Positions 1-10,900 of a stretch of DNA of 64,000 bases are shown one piece after another. Within the stretch, counting starts at the first letter, position 1, and each line of letters opens with the position of its first letter. Source of the DNA: Papilionanthe hookeriana x Papilionanthe teres (lineage: Eukaryota; Streptophyta; Magnoliopsida; Asparagales; Orchidaceae); contig CM040421.1 of assembly GCA_022702705.1 (NCBI GenBank), forward strand, positions 61,854,621 to 61,918,620. Reading direction: 5' to 3'. The translations under genes were made by a program, and so were the position numbers. Under the pieces are notes generated by a model. The model was not told the origin of the DNA and searched no databases. It was given only the letters and a program-made list of their open reading frames with translations.

Positions 1-39
1 CATTAATAAAAATAAAATGTTTCATTTTTACCAGATTAG

Positions 40-1490
40 TAAAAAAAATTGAGAAGGCTTTAAAGAAAACTAAGAGTGAAAAATCTATAGAACCTGATGA
101 TATCTCAATTGAAGTGTAAAAATATTCAAAAGATTTGGGAGTTTTTTGGCTTACTAAACTCTTTAATATTATTTTGAAAACTAAAAAGATGCCTAAAGAG
201 TGGCGGAAGAGTATTTTGATCCCCATATTTAACAAGAAAGGGGATGCACAAGATTGTGCAAATTATAGAGGAATTAAGTTGATGTGTCTTACTTTAAAAT
301 TATGGGAGAGGGTAATTGAACATGGTTAAGACATTATATAGATTTCTCATAATCAGTTTGAATTTATGCCAGGTAGGTCTACTATTGAAGTTATACATTT
401 ATTGGGAGGTTTGATGGAGAAGTACACAGAGAATAAAAAGAATCTGCTTATGATTTTTATTGATTTAGAAAATACTTACGATAAAGTTTCAAGAGATATC
501 CTTGGGAGAGTTCTAGAGAAGAAAGTTGTTGATATGGCTTATATTCAAGTTATTAAAGATATGTATATTAGAGTTGTTACTTATGTTCGAATGGAAGGGT
601 GATTGACCAATGTTTTCATATTTCAGTTGGATTACATGAGGGATTGGCTTTAATCCCATATGGTTTAGCTATAGTTATGGATGCTCTTACTAGACATTTA
701 CAAGAGGGTGTACCTTGATGTATGCTTTTCACTGATGATATCCTTGTTCTGGATAAGACTAGGAAAGAGCGCGGGAGAAACTTGAATTATGGAGGTCTAC
801 CTTGGAGTCTAAAGGCCTTCTTTTGAGTAGAACTAAAAACTAAATACATGAAATGTAATTTTAGTAATAATAGCTCTAGCAACAGAGTTGTAACTATGGG
901 TGATCAATTATTAAAAGGTGAGATGCTTTAGATATCTCAGGTCAATTGTTCAAAGTGATGGTGATATAGATGGGATGTTATTAGTAGAATAAAGTTGGTT
1001 GGTTGAAGTGAAGGAATGCTTCGGGCCAATTGTTTGATAGAAAAGTACCTCTTATACTAAAAGGAAAATTTTATAAGATGGTCGTGAGACCTGCAATGCT
1101 CTATATGGCGCACAATGTTGGTCTTAATAGAAGCATAAAACTAAGTGTTCCCAAGATGAGAATGCTTAGGCAGATGAGTGGCTTTACACATAGAGACAAA
1201 ATGTGAAATTAATATATCTGTGATAGGGTTAACATAACTCCAATAGCAGACAAAATTAGAAAGAGTCGTCTTAGATGGCTTGGTCATATTAAATTTCAGC
1301 CATTTGATGATCTGGTTAGGAGAGTAAATGTTTTAGATTCGACTTATGTTAAGAAAGGCAAATGTATACCTAGAAAGACTTGGGCATATTGAATAAAAAA
1401 TTATCTTAATTTATTAGAATTTAATGAAACTAAGGCACTCAATAGAACGCAATGGAGAAAAAGGATTCATGTAGTCAACCCCACTTAGCG
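40..1490 (+). pseudogene. RTE LINE ORF2 reverse transcriptase, broken
   Basis: In an active element this protein would copy LINE RNA into DNA at a nicked target site. Recognisable blocks in order: a WLTKLFN...MPKEWRKS block and ANYRGIKLM (about 135-300); FMPGRST and the FIDLENTYDKV motif (about 363-490, RT motif A region); the catalytic-type LFTDDILVLD block (about 725-755, the FADD box with Thr for Ala); and a C-terminal RLRWLGHI block (about 1266-1290). These match RTE-clade plant LINEs in order and spacing. Stops and frameshifts separate the blocks and part of the region between motif A and the DD box is shortened. The family is certain; function is lost. Confidence 0.8.
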
Positions 1491-1500
1491 GGATAAAGGC

Positions 1501-1536
1501 TTGTTGTTGTTGTTGTTATTGTTATTGTTGTTGTTG
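1501..1536 (+). repeat. (TTG)n 3' tail of the RTE LINE
   Basis: A run of TTG units with a few TTA variants lies directly after the GGATAAAGGC terminus. RTE LINEs end in short simple repeats rather than poly(A), so this marks the element's 3' end. Confidence 0.85.
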
Positions 1537-2803
1537 TATGTAAATCATATATATGATGTGCAAATGCTGTAATAAAATAAAAATAGAATATGATGGCATA
1601 GGATAAAATCCATACATTTTTAGGGTACAGTCCCTAAACAATTTCAAATGATGAATTGCCAATATATTTGCATGTAAGTGCAGTACCTAATAATCTTTTT
1701 ACGGCATTTCAAAAATAAGAAATAAATCTAGTATCTCTATCAAAAACTATATTCTTAGACAATTGTAAATTAACTATTTTAATATGTAAGTTTTGCTACA
1801 TAAGATGCATTTGAAGTCATATAGCAATTAATAAAATGAACCATTTTGACAAATATTAATACTAATGGTATATTATTATAGACACAGATAGTCCTAAGAA
1901 TCTCAATAAAAACTCCATAGATAAATCAACCCAAGGAGTTGATAGGACAGAATCAGAATGGTATATAAAAACGCATTATTTAACAATTTTCCCATTTGGC
2001 ATGGGCCACATTAGCCATCAATACTAACAGTAATATTTCATAAAGAAGGCTAGTAAAACCTAAATTCATGCCAATGTATGGTTTTATTCCAACCAACATT
2101 GTCTGCCATGCCACCATGTGTTTTTCAAACAACAGGATCATGAAGAATGGTGAAAAGCCTATTATCTATATACATGTACCATCCTACAACATATAAGTAG
2201 CAAAGGAAAATATGACACATCCTTGTGATCGTAAAAAAATTAAGTGAAAGTTAGGAAAAATACAAATCATGATGTTTTTTGCTATAACCATGCACATAAA
2301 TGTAGATAGAGGCTAAAATTAAAAAAACGTAAGATAATGCATTTGTTGGTCTATTTTAAACACAAGTTGTATTATTCAAGAGAAAAATAAAACCTTGAGG
2401 GTTCAATTTACAAGGCATGTCTATTATTACTTAACATCATTTAAATATTTACATATTTTAGGGTTTTATCAGAAACAGTACCTTTACTTAGCCTTTAGCC
2501 TTAATTAACTTCTCACTAAAGTAAATTCAGTTTGGGTTTTTGGGTGGGACTCGATTTTGAAGTAATCTGGAGTTTTGAGGAGTGCAGATTATGGGTGGAT
2601 ACCTTCAATAATGTTGGGTGAAGAGAGATAACAATCAAACCAAATCATGGCAACCAAACTAGCATCGATGAAAAAATGGTCAGGTAATGAAATCACAAAA
2701 AAGAGAATAGCAGAAATTACAAAAATGAACTTTGACAATATTTTTGAACATCCAAACTAGTTTTCAAGTATAATGAAAATTTTCCAAATACTCGCTCATA
2801 AAG
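1537..2803. other. AT-rich spacer, nothing recognised
   Basis: AT-rich non-coding DNA. I see no ORF with a recognisable domain, no tRNA-like structure and no clear transposon boundary. Confidence 0.5.
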
Positions 2804-3727
2804 CTATGTATCACGGACACGAACTCGGTGAAGCAGCATAATTGAAAAAATTAAGACACGACATGTCATGTACACATTTTTATATGTAATATATATTTTT
2901 TCCCTATTATTTATTAAAGACATCATGAAATAAAACATGCGAGAATAAAATTTAACTTTTATGAATTTAAATTGTACGATGAATCCTTATGCTAATAAAA
3001 ATTAATTTAGAAAATTAGATATATAATATATTTCAAAGAAATTCTCCAACTTATCTACTAAAATTTAAAATATTCTACGGTTACACTTTGTTTAATTGAT
3101 TAATTTAAATTTTAACTTTTAGAAGCTTCAACGCAAGCATCGCAATGTTCATTGGTATTTGCAGCAGCTCCAACGAACAATTTTGAATCCTGCTAAAGTT
3201 GTGAGAAAGAAGCTAATGGCTTCCATTTTAGTCGGTGCAGGTTCGACTTCAATAAACATAAGAGAACTACAATGCTCAACTTCGAAGAATGTCAGATGGA
3301 CCTTTAATGGCCGACTTCGACAAACATAGAGGGAATTACTGATGCTCAGCTTTGACAAAGATTAAATGCACCTTCGATGTTCAACTTTGACGAATATTAG
3401 CTTTTGACGAATATTAGAGAGGTTTGACACGACAAGAGAAGAAGCAACTTCGACTGTAAAATATAATTAGGGTTATATGTATATTCACAATTTCCTACTT
3501 CATGTGTCTTGTTTTTCCCCAAATCAATTTGATTTCATGTCCGATGTGATATCGAGGCGTGTCTTGAATGTGTTCGGGCCCCAAAAAATTTTAGACACGT
3601 ATTTTATAGTGTTAGACAAGCGTCGGGCATGTCAAATAAGTGTCGGGGTGCGTCGGACAGATGTCAGTGTCCAATACATATCTGATATGGGTAGGATGCA
3701 TTTTTAGAAAGTATCGGTGCTAAATAG
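2804..3727. repeat. Candidate non-autonomous DNA transposon with imperfect TIRs
   Basis: The left end (2804-2817, CTATGTATCACGGA) is an 11-of-14 inverted match to the right end (3714-3727, TCGGTGCTAAATAG). The interior carries repeated GTGTCGG/GTCGGAC-type words near 3600-3680, a style seen in old dispersed plant repeats. There is no coding capacity; short ORFs here have no domain. I could not see a convincing target-site duplication, so the class is undetermined. The pairing could be chance in decayed sequence. Confidence 0.35.
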
Positions 3728-4548
3728 TCACAAAGAGAAGAAAAATCCAAGAAATAAAATTATTCAAAAAAAATGTAATTTAAAGTAGATGAAAATCTAA
3801 ACGGGGAAAATGATAAATATTTCAACACCTATAAAAGAATAGTTTATAAGCCTTGACACCAATTGGCATCATAAAATATAAAGTAAGAGAGAATATAAAA
3901 GAAGAACAAAACATAGCAAAGAAATGGCGTGAACCACGATAAAAAAACAGAAGAAAAGAATAAGCACCTTTGTTCAAAAATTAGTTGCACAAGGTATCCA
4001 TACACAAAGCTTGGAATGATCCTTGCACTCGGCTTATATCCAAAGCATGTAGCTTCATTTCCCTCGCATATACTCACAAAGAAAAAGACATGCAAGTTCT
4101 TTTACTCTCACTTAGGTTAATAGAATGAAAGTAAGAGGCTAATGCTTCTCTCCCACACACATAAATTTGGTTTTTCTTCTCCTCATTATTGAGGTACCAG
4201 TAGCCCATAAAGTGCATCTGAACTCTTCAAGCACATTCATATCAATTGTAGGACAATGTAAAATGCAATGGCCCTTGCTAAAGATGCAAACTTTCAACTA
4301 ACAAACTGATTGCAACCGGTAGCAAGACAGATGCTGTGACCATAATAGAAAAGTGGATGTGTTGGGGAGAAACTGGCCCAAATAAGGCTCAAATGTTGAT
4401 TAACATCTAAAAGGTTAGATTTTCAAAGCATGCACCGTTACATACATAAATGACCTCCAAACCGACAAGATAGGTAATAAGCATCTCAGCAGACACAAAA
4501 CCTGGAAGTGATGCTTTCAAACATAATAAAGAATGATTGAAAAATAAT
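3728..4548. other. Region downstream of the PPR gene, nothing recognised
   Basis: AT-rich DNA following the 3' end of the minus-strand PPR gene. Opposing short ORFs at 3844-4120 overlap each other and show no domain or coding bias. The PPR 3' UTR must lie within the first few hundred bases left of 4549, but I cannot place a poly(A) site with confidence. Confidence 0.4.
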
Positions 4549-6384
4549 TCAGAAAAGTCCACGCCCAGATTGACAAGGCCCTCTCCTTTTAACTCTCTTC
4601 TTCATTCTCTCAGACCAATAGTTCAATGATTTTGATGCATCGAACTTCCCTGTAAAACTCATCTTTTGTGCAAGCTCGCTTAGAACATCAGGCCTCCCAG
4701 CCTTAGAGAAATCAGCGGCTAACTTATTATAGTCCACCTGGGGGACACTCATCCCTTTGTTAATCATCTCCTCTATGTATTTGTATGCCTCTTCAGGCCT
4801 TCCATGGCGTATATGTCCACCAATAAAGACCGTAAAAGAATTAACATCAGGACAAATCCCCTTGCCTAACATTTCCTCCCAAACAGCACAACCCATCTTG
4901 TAGTTATTCCCATGGAAGTAAGACTTCATCAACATATTGTAAGTGTGAATCGTAGGCTCGAACCCATTTTTTATCATCTTCTTGTATATTCTTACGGCAT
5001 CATCTGGCATGTTCCGGTTCGTCAACAGTTTTATCAGAGCATTATAAGTTCGAGCATCTGGCGGGCATCCCTTCTGACTCATCTCTGAGAGCAAGCTTGA
5101 AACTTTATTCATATGCCGAGCATTTCCAAAACCAACTATTAAACATGTGTAGGTCGCAACATCTGGTGAGCAACAAGCAGCCAACATTTCATCAAAACAG
5201 CTAACAGCTTGTTCCATCTTTCCCGCCTTACAAAGATGCTGAATTAAAATAGTATAAGTTCGGGTATTTGGCTTAGGGCCTTTGGCCTTCATGAGTTCTA
5301 ACAGCTTGATCGCCTCAGACATACGATGCCCTCGAATCAAGCCTTCAAGCATAGTGTTGTGGGAGACAATGTCTGGCTTGAATCCACTATCAAGAATCTC
5401 ATTCCATACTCTCCCAGCCTCAACCAAGTCCTTAATCTTGCAGAAACCATAAAGCAGGGCTGTGTAAGTACGGATATCAGGATGATACTGATCCTTCATT
5501 TTGTCTAACAGTTGCTGTGCTTCCTTTGCGAGCTTGGCCTTTGAAAGAGCATCAATCAAGCAGTTGAAAGTGTCCAATCCGACATGGAAATCATACTTCT
5601 TTATCAATTTGAAAATGCCTATACACTTCTTCATCTCGCGGGCCGCAGCAAAGGCCTTAACCGATATCTTAAAGGCGTCCATGGATAGAAGGGCGTCCTT
5701 CCCCATCTCCTCGAGTAGGGCCACCATGGTCTCGAACTGCCGCGTCTTGCCGAGGACGCCGAGCATCTTATTGCAAGTGGTTGAGTCGTGCAAGAAGCCT
5801 GGCCGGGCGGCAGCCCACCGGAAGAAGCGATATGCGGGACGATGGGCATGGCGGAAGCGGTCCAGAACAGCGACAACAAGGGATGATTCAATCTGGACTC
5901 CGATCTCGTCGAGCACCACCTCCATGTTGCGGTCGGACGAGAAGAGCTCGTCAATCACTTTGCAGATCCTATCCACATCGTTGGAGTTCGGCGGCGGCGG
6001 CAAAGATATCGAGTTATCCGATTCCGAATCTGATTCTGAAGAGGAGGAGAAAACCCTAGTTGGTTTCAGGAGGAGTGGCAACGATGGCGGGAGATGAGAT
6101 GAGAGATAGGGAGGTGGCAGTATAGTTGGAGCTTGAGTGTAAGAACGATGGAAGCGACGATGAGGACAAGGGACAGGAAAGCGAGGCAGGGACAAAGGAG
6201 AACAACGCAGGTGGAAGGTTCCTCCCGTTCTATCGGTGGCAAGAAGTGGCGGACTTTGTCTGAGGGATCGGAGGACATCTGGAGGGAACGGAGTGGCGAT
6301 GCCATGGATATGCGAGGCGGCGGCGGCGGAGGCAAAGCGGCGGAGACCGGAGGAAGTATCTGTATTCCTAAATAGGAAGGTCAT
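4549..6384 (-). CDS. P-class pentatricopeptide repeat protein, probably mitochondrial
   Basis: 611 codons with no intron, typical of plant PPR genes. PPR proteins bind organellar RNA base by base and act in its stability, splicing or translation. Residues 1 to about 60 are rich in Ser, Ala and Arg and poor in acid, as expected of an organelle transit peptide. A Ser/Asp-rich acidic patch follows (about 115-125). About ten or eleven 35-residue PPR motifs run from about 200 to 575 (for example the TYTALLYGFCKIKDLVEAGR, TYTILIQHLCKAGKMEQAV and TYNALIKLLTNRNMPDDAV blocks). The tail is basic (ERMKKRVKRR). No E, DYW or SMR domain is present, so it is P class. It resembles the Arabidopsis At3g62470/At5g14820 group as I remember it. 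An in-frame TGA 18 nt upstream makes this the first possible Met. The frame is intact, GC-rich at the 5' end and AT-richer later. It is the only host gene in the window. Confidence 0.93.
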   Translation of the reverse strand: MTFLFRNTDTSSGLRRFASAAAASHIHGIATPFPPDVLRSLRQSPPLLATDRTGGTFHLRCSPLSLPRFPVPCPHRRFHRSYTQAPTILPPPYLSSHLPPSLPLLLKPTRVFSSSSESDSESDNSISLPPPPNSNDVDRICKVIDELFSSDRNMEVVLDEIGVQIESSLVVAVLDRFRHAHRPAYRFFRWAAARPGFLHDSTTCNKMLGVLGKTRQFETMVALLEEMGKDALLSMDAFKISVKAFAAAREMKKCIGIFKLIKKYDFHVGLDTFNCLIDALSKAKLAKEAQQLLDKMKDQYHPDIRTYTALLYGFCKIKDLVEAGRVWNEILDSGFKPDIVSHNTMLEGLIRGHRMSEAIKLLELMKAKGPKPNTRTYTILIQHLCKAGKMEQAVSCFDEMLAACCSPDVATYTCLIVGFGNARHMNKVSSLLSEMSQKGCPPDARTYNALIKLLTNRNMPDDAVRIYKKMIKNGFEPTIHTYNMLMKSYFHGNNYKMGCAVWEEMLGKGICPDVNSFTVFIGGHIRHGRPEEAYKYIEEMINKGMSVPQVDYNKLAADFSKAGRPDVLSELAQKMSFTGKFDASKSLNYWSERMKKRVKRRGPCQSGRGLF

Positions 6385-6395
6385 TCCATCGCCAT
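6381..6395 (-). promoter_or_regulatory. Minimal uORF overlapping the PPR start codon
   Basis: On the minus strand the bases just before the PPR gene read ATGGCGATGGAATGA: a four-codon uORF (MAME) whose TGA stop overlaps the main ATG as ATGA. Its second Met lies only six bases before the main start. Such an overlap could reduce main-ORF initiation or permit termination-reinitiation. This assumes the transcript includes these bases, which the sequence does not prove. Confidence 0.5.
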
Positions 6396-7859
6396 TAATG
6401 GTTCAGCATTAGAGAGGGGTATGCCTTGAGCATCTCTACGCTTTAGAGCTAGAGAATGCAGATGCTTTATGAATTACGAGCATTGCTCAGGGTTTTCCAT
6501 TATCGCGGCACTGTTAAGGGTGTGTAACGTGTGTTTGGGCAGCTTGCGTTTTATTGTGTTTTATAATAAATATATTATTATGAAATGTGGCCTTATGTCA
6601 ATTGTGGGATTCGTATTTTTGGATAAGTTATCGAAACGTATTTTCTAAACGGTATGGCCGCATTTTGAAAGTGTAGACGGACCCTAAGCTTATAGCACTT
6701 TATTCCATGAGAGAATTTTCTTTGCAGTATAATGTAGTAAGATATACTTATATCAGAAAATGGTATTATAAATAATTCTAAAACAAGGAATACTATAATT
6801 AAATTAATACTATATAATTTTATTTATATATTAAGCATGGGTACCCAACTTTTATGAAACTTCTTTTTTTCCTCTTTCAGTGATTCGTTTACGAACCATC
6901 TTCCCAATTTACTCTAATCTATCCCACGCTCACTTCATCACCATCTTCCTTCCGCCAAAGCTTAGGGCATTGGTTGCCTTCCCTTTGTAGTGGCTTAACC
7001 CACCAGACTCAGCTTTTGTCCCTTCGAGAGCCTAATATTAGCTTTTTTCATGCCCTTCTCCATCCACCTTCCTCTTTCCTCCTTTGTTTTATAGCACTTA
7101 CGACCATAAGGTTTGTATTATTTTGCTCTTTTATATTAGTTTGTTTTTTTCTCTTGTTCTCCTTCTATACTTATAATAAATAGGTTTGTATGTGTGATTT
7201 TATATATTATTCTGCTAACTTAATATTAGGTTAAAAGAATTGGGTTAGATATTACTTAAGGATTGGTTTTAGTTATAACCATAGTTTTACACTAATCTAT
7301 AGATATATAATTATTAACAAGCATAACTAACGTATTTTTTATTTGTAGAACACCGAATTGGCAAAGTTTTGTAGATCTATAGTATAAAGAGGTTTGAACC
7401 TCGCCACCCATGTAAGTAGTTATTATTTATTATAAATAAACATGCAATCATCGTTAAAAGGATGTTCTTCGTGTTACTTGTACTACTTTCCAGGGTTTTA
7501 GTCTAACATTTTAAATTATGTTACTCTAATTAAAGTACATTTGTTTCATGTTGGTAACAAATTTTATTAGCAATTAGTCTTATTTATTGTTGTGTGGACT
7601 CTTGCTTGCATATCGCATTTTTAATATTTATTATTTCTTTTATAGGTTAATGTGTTAAACTTCATTGCTGCAAATTCATAATTATGTATCAATATTGACA
7701 TGTTGTAGTTATATATTGTATTTTAATTGTGGTGCATGAAAATACATGACATTATAATATTATTATATCGATATTAAACACTTATTGTGGCTGATGGATA
7801 ACTAAATACTGGCACTCGACTTAGTTCTTAGTGCTCTTCGGTTTCATGTCTATTCAGCA
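6396..7859. other. PPR upstream region and unassigned spacer
   Basis: The segment upstream of the minus-strand PPR gene must hold its promoter. A TATA-like stretch, TTTATTATAAAAC on the minus strand, lies near 6556-6575, about 180 bp from the start codon. The rest is AT-rich with no recognised coding. It may include the lost 5' LTR of the copia remnant that follows, but I could not identify an LTR or primer-binding site. Confidence 0.35.
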
Positions 7860-7982
7860 TTGCTTGTGCCTCTTCTTCTGTGTTCTTTCCATCCGTCCCT
7901 CCTCTTGTTCTACCTCGGCCATTTGCACCTACAACCATCATCTTTTCAAATTCAGCTAATCTTGACCCTACAGTTCTTCTTG

Positions 7983-8690
7983 ATGGACGAACGAGCTACC
8001 TCCTCTCTTAATGCTGCTCTAGCCTCCCTTAGCTTTAAGGAACCTACCATTAACGTTTCTCACACCGTAAATGACTTTCCTCTATGTCACTCTTCGATCT
8101 CCAAACTAATTAGGGTTAACAGTTTTTAATGTTTCTTGGATGGATCTATTCTTGAACCTGCAAGAACTATTATGGATGCAACCGTTTAGCTATAATCTTG
8201 CCTATGCTAATTTGAATTTGATCAATCAGAATCTTGACACTGCATTGTTATCTACAATATCTGCTAGAAATCTTCCACGCGTTCTTAATATTGGCACTTG
8301 CTCTGAGATCTGGGTTTCACTGAAAGAAGATCTAAAGGCACCGACACATCAAATGTGATTCAACTCAAGAACATGCTTCATAGTGTTTCAATTAAGTTTA
8401 AAAATAAGGCACAATTTCTCTCTAAAATTAAAACATTTGTTGATAATATATCTACTTTCGAATCTTCCATAGATATAGATTATATCATCTTGTAATCTCG
8501 AAGTTCTATGACATTTAAAATCGTCATTTGGAACAGATCTACTCCCATCAACCTTGAGGAGTTGTATTCTCTACTTCACAGTGAAGTAATCCATATATCC
8601 CAAGGATCCTCTATTAAATCTAACAATACAAATTTTTAAACTGCTCTATATTCCAATCCTACATGCGATAAACCTTAGTTCAACATGAGT
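7983..8690 (+). pseudogene. Copia gag remnant (UBN2-like)
   Basis: A start-like MDERATSSLNAALASLSF is followed in other frames by the gag hallmark LLSTISARNLPRVLNIGTCS plus EIW (about 8247-8312) and an IQLKNMLHS block (about 8360-8388), the usual order of the copia gag_pre/UBN2 domain. Gag proteins assemble the virus-like particle. The reading is broken by frameshifts near 8128, 8340 and 8640. Confidence 0.65.
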
Positions 8691-9159
8691 TGTAGTTGAT
8701 TTACGAGCACCGGCTCCTGACGACCAACCGACACTTCCTCATCTCTTCAATTCAATACCAACATCATTATCCAATGCCATATTTGTATCAAACACGACCA
8801 CATTGTCATTCAATGTTGTCATAGGCTTAATCCCAACTACCAAACCAGTAAGTCGCAGCTCAGAGGTCAAAATATTGCATTTCTCTTCTCATCCACTCCT
8901 TTAAACAGTGGTTGAAATCTTCATACAGGAGCTTTCTCTCATTTAATGGCCAACATAGGCAATCTTCGACAACCACAAATCTATTATGGAAATGAACAAG
9001 TCTTCATGGGAGCAGAGACCTTTGTTCGCATCTGACACTCCGAACAAGGCTTGCTGCCAACATTAATACATAAGTTTCACCTCTCTTTTCTTTTACACAC
9101 ACCTCATTTCTCAGACCCAAAATATTATATCCATCTCTCGACTTGTTTTTGTAAATCAT

Positions 9160-10180
9160 TGTATTCTTTTATTTGACTTTTTTGGGTATGTCGTCAAGGA
9201 TCATATAACGCACCAGGTACTTCTCCTAGAACTATCGTAATGGGCTTTATCTCATTTCCTCTTCCAAATGTGCATTACACTCCTTCAAGATCAATTGTGA
9301 GGTATGATATCATTGTTTGGGTCATACTACTCAGTAAATAATGGATATCATTGCCAAATAGCTTTTTTCTCTACATATTTCCTACAAAAACATTTTTGAA
9401 CTTCATGTATTATAACATAGTGTCATCATTTACCACTTTTAAATTCTAAGAGTCATACTTGTACACCTCTATAATTTATAAACTCTAATATTTGGGGATC
9501 GATTCCTCGTCCTTCCATACAAGGATACTATTAATATGTTCTATTCATTGATGATTTCTCATGTTTTACTTGTTTATATCATATAATCACTAAAAACGAA
9601 GTATATCCCCACTTTATGGAATTCTTGTAAAATTACAATTCAATATATCCATTAAAACTCTCTGAACTGATGGTGGAGATGGATATAAAAAATTCTCTAT
9701 TTATCAATTTCTTACAAAGTCATGGCGTAATTCACCAAATAACTTGTCTCTATACACATGAATAGAACGACATTGTTGAACTTAAGCATTGTCACATTTT
9801 AGATATTCCTTATGATCTTATAGCCAACTTCAATTATATTTTATCTCTTTGGTGAAACACTATGCTGACAATATTCTATATTATTAATAGGTTACCATAA
9901 AAAACACATAATTTCAACCACAATCTCTACGGTGATCTACCGGCTATATATGTCTTAAAACGATTGATTGTGCATGTTTACCTTTACTAACACTAACACA
10001 CCGACATAAATTTGCTCAACAATCCATGCTTTACGTTATCATTGGCTATCTTGTTAAAACCTAAGGCTTAAAATGATTCAACCCTCTCATGGGCAAAACT
10101 ATCATTTCAAGTTATGTATTCTCAATGAAGCATTTTTTTCCTTATAAGCAACTACCTTATGCATCTAAAATTGTTTCTTC
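9160..10180 (+). pseudogene. Copia integrase remnant
   Basis: The clearest block is FIDDFSCFTCLYHIITKNEV near 9544-9605, followed by FINFLQSHGVIHQITC near 9700-9750, then a degenerate N-G-I-V-E-x-K-H block near 9765-9790. This is the copia integrase core with the D and E regions in place. Downstream, INRLP and a decayed RHVVFxE-like stretch (about 10110-10150) match the end of copia integrase. Integrase inserts the cDNA; here multiple stops destroy it. Confidence 0.65.
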
Positions 10181-10527
10181 TATCGCTTCCATAGCACCAC
10201 AAAATGTCCTCTCCATCATGATTCATTAACACTATAAACCCAATTTATCAACCACTCCAGCATCAACTTCCTCATCTCCTTCAGTAGTTTCACATACAAC
10301 TCCTCCTATTGTCTAAACATCTCCACCTTTCTCGGCCTCTATGATCTACCTAAAAAAATACACATTTTTATGTCTTATTTATGATTCAATTCTTAAGGAT
10401 ATTATGCTTTAATGAAAGATATTTTTATGTTTTTGGATGTAGATGATTTAAAAAGAGTCCAAGAAAGAAAAAGAAGGAAAAAGGAGCAAAAATGGAGCTT
10501 ACGGAGCAAAATTTTAGAATTATTAGC

Positions 10528-10811
10528 CTGACGCCTAGGCACCAGAATCCGGCGCATAAGCGCCAGTTTGATACAGACGCTGTCAAGTTTTTTTGATGAC
10601 TTTGGGCAGTTATTTTAACGGTGTTAAGAGATTATTGGAGCTTCTAGAAGACTGGAAGTTACTCCTAATATACAGGACATGTGATACAATGTATTTGGAC
10701 ACAAGGAAACGGTCTGCATCACAAAGAGGTGCGACCCAAAGTGAAGAGGTGCAAAAGACCTGGTCACGGAGTCCGGCGCTTAGGCGCCAGAACCCGGCGC
10801 CTAGGCGCGAC
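10528..10811 (+). promoter_or_regulatory. Two palindrome pairs in the Athila-1 LTR, each with 21-bp offset
   Basis: Degenerate copies of the 18-nt palindrome CTGGCGCCTAGGCGCCAG lie at 10528-10545 and 10549-10566 (offset 21), and again at 10773-10790 and 10794-10811 (offset 21). They sit about 80-365 bp upstream of the LTR TATA box, in the U3 position where enhancer elements are expected. The bases after the second pair (CAGTTAC) recur after the pair group at 17871-17969. Confidence 0.75.
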
Positions 10812-10892
10812 AGTTACCTTCTAGAAGATACATTGAATTTCGACGAATTTTAAAGAGGTGCCTTAAGCAACCCCTAGTCAAATTCAGAGCTC

Positions 10893-10900
10893 TATAAATA
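10893..10900 (+). promoter_or_regulatory. TATA box of the Athila-1 LTR promoter
   Basis: TATAAATA, set between two GAGCTC/AGAGCTC words. The upstream AAAGAGGTGCCTTAAGCAACC block recurs at the same place ahead of the TATA box in the Athila-2 LTR. RNA would start about 30 bp downstream. Confidence 0.6.

Larger units (their letters stand above)
1..1536 (+). mobile_element. RTE-clade LINE (non-LTR retrotransposon), decayed
   Basis: The stretch reads as the reverse-transcriptase half of a plant RTE LINE. The 3' end is diagnostic: a CACTTAGCGGGATAAAGGC-like terminus followed directly by a (TTG)n tail. No full 5' end is visible; recognisable coding starts near position 40, so the copy is either 5'-truncated or continues left of the window. 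Many stops and frameshifts show it is dead. No target-site duplication can be tested because the 5' junction is absent or unclear. Confidence 0.85.
7860..10330 (+). mobile_element. Ty1/copia LTR-retrotransposon remnant
   Basis: Decayed plus-strand copia fragment in gag then integrase order. No reverse transcriptase follows: the copia coding ends near 10330, just before the Athila-1 LTR. No LTR pair, primer-binding site or target duplication can be recognised. Dense stops and frameshifts make it much older than the Tat element in this window. Confidence 0.7.

Noticed and set aside
5326..6375. Plus-strand ORFs (5501-6097, 5781-6059, 6133-6375) opposite the PPR gene
   Set aside because: They are antisense shadows of a GC-rich intact PPR coding region; no domains and no independent signal.
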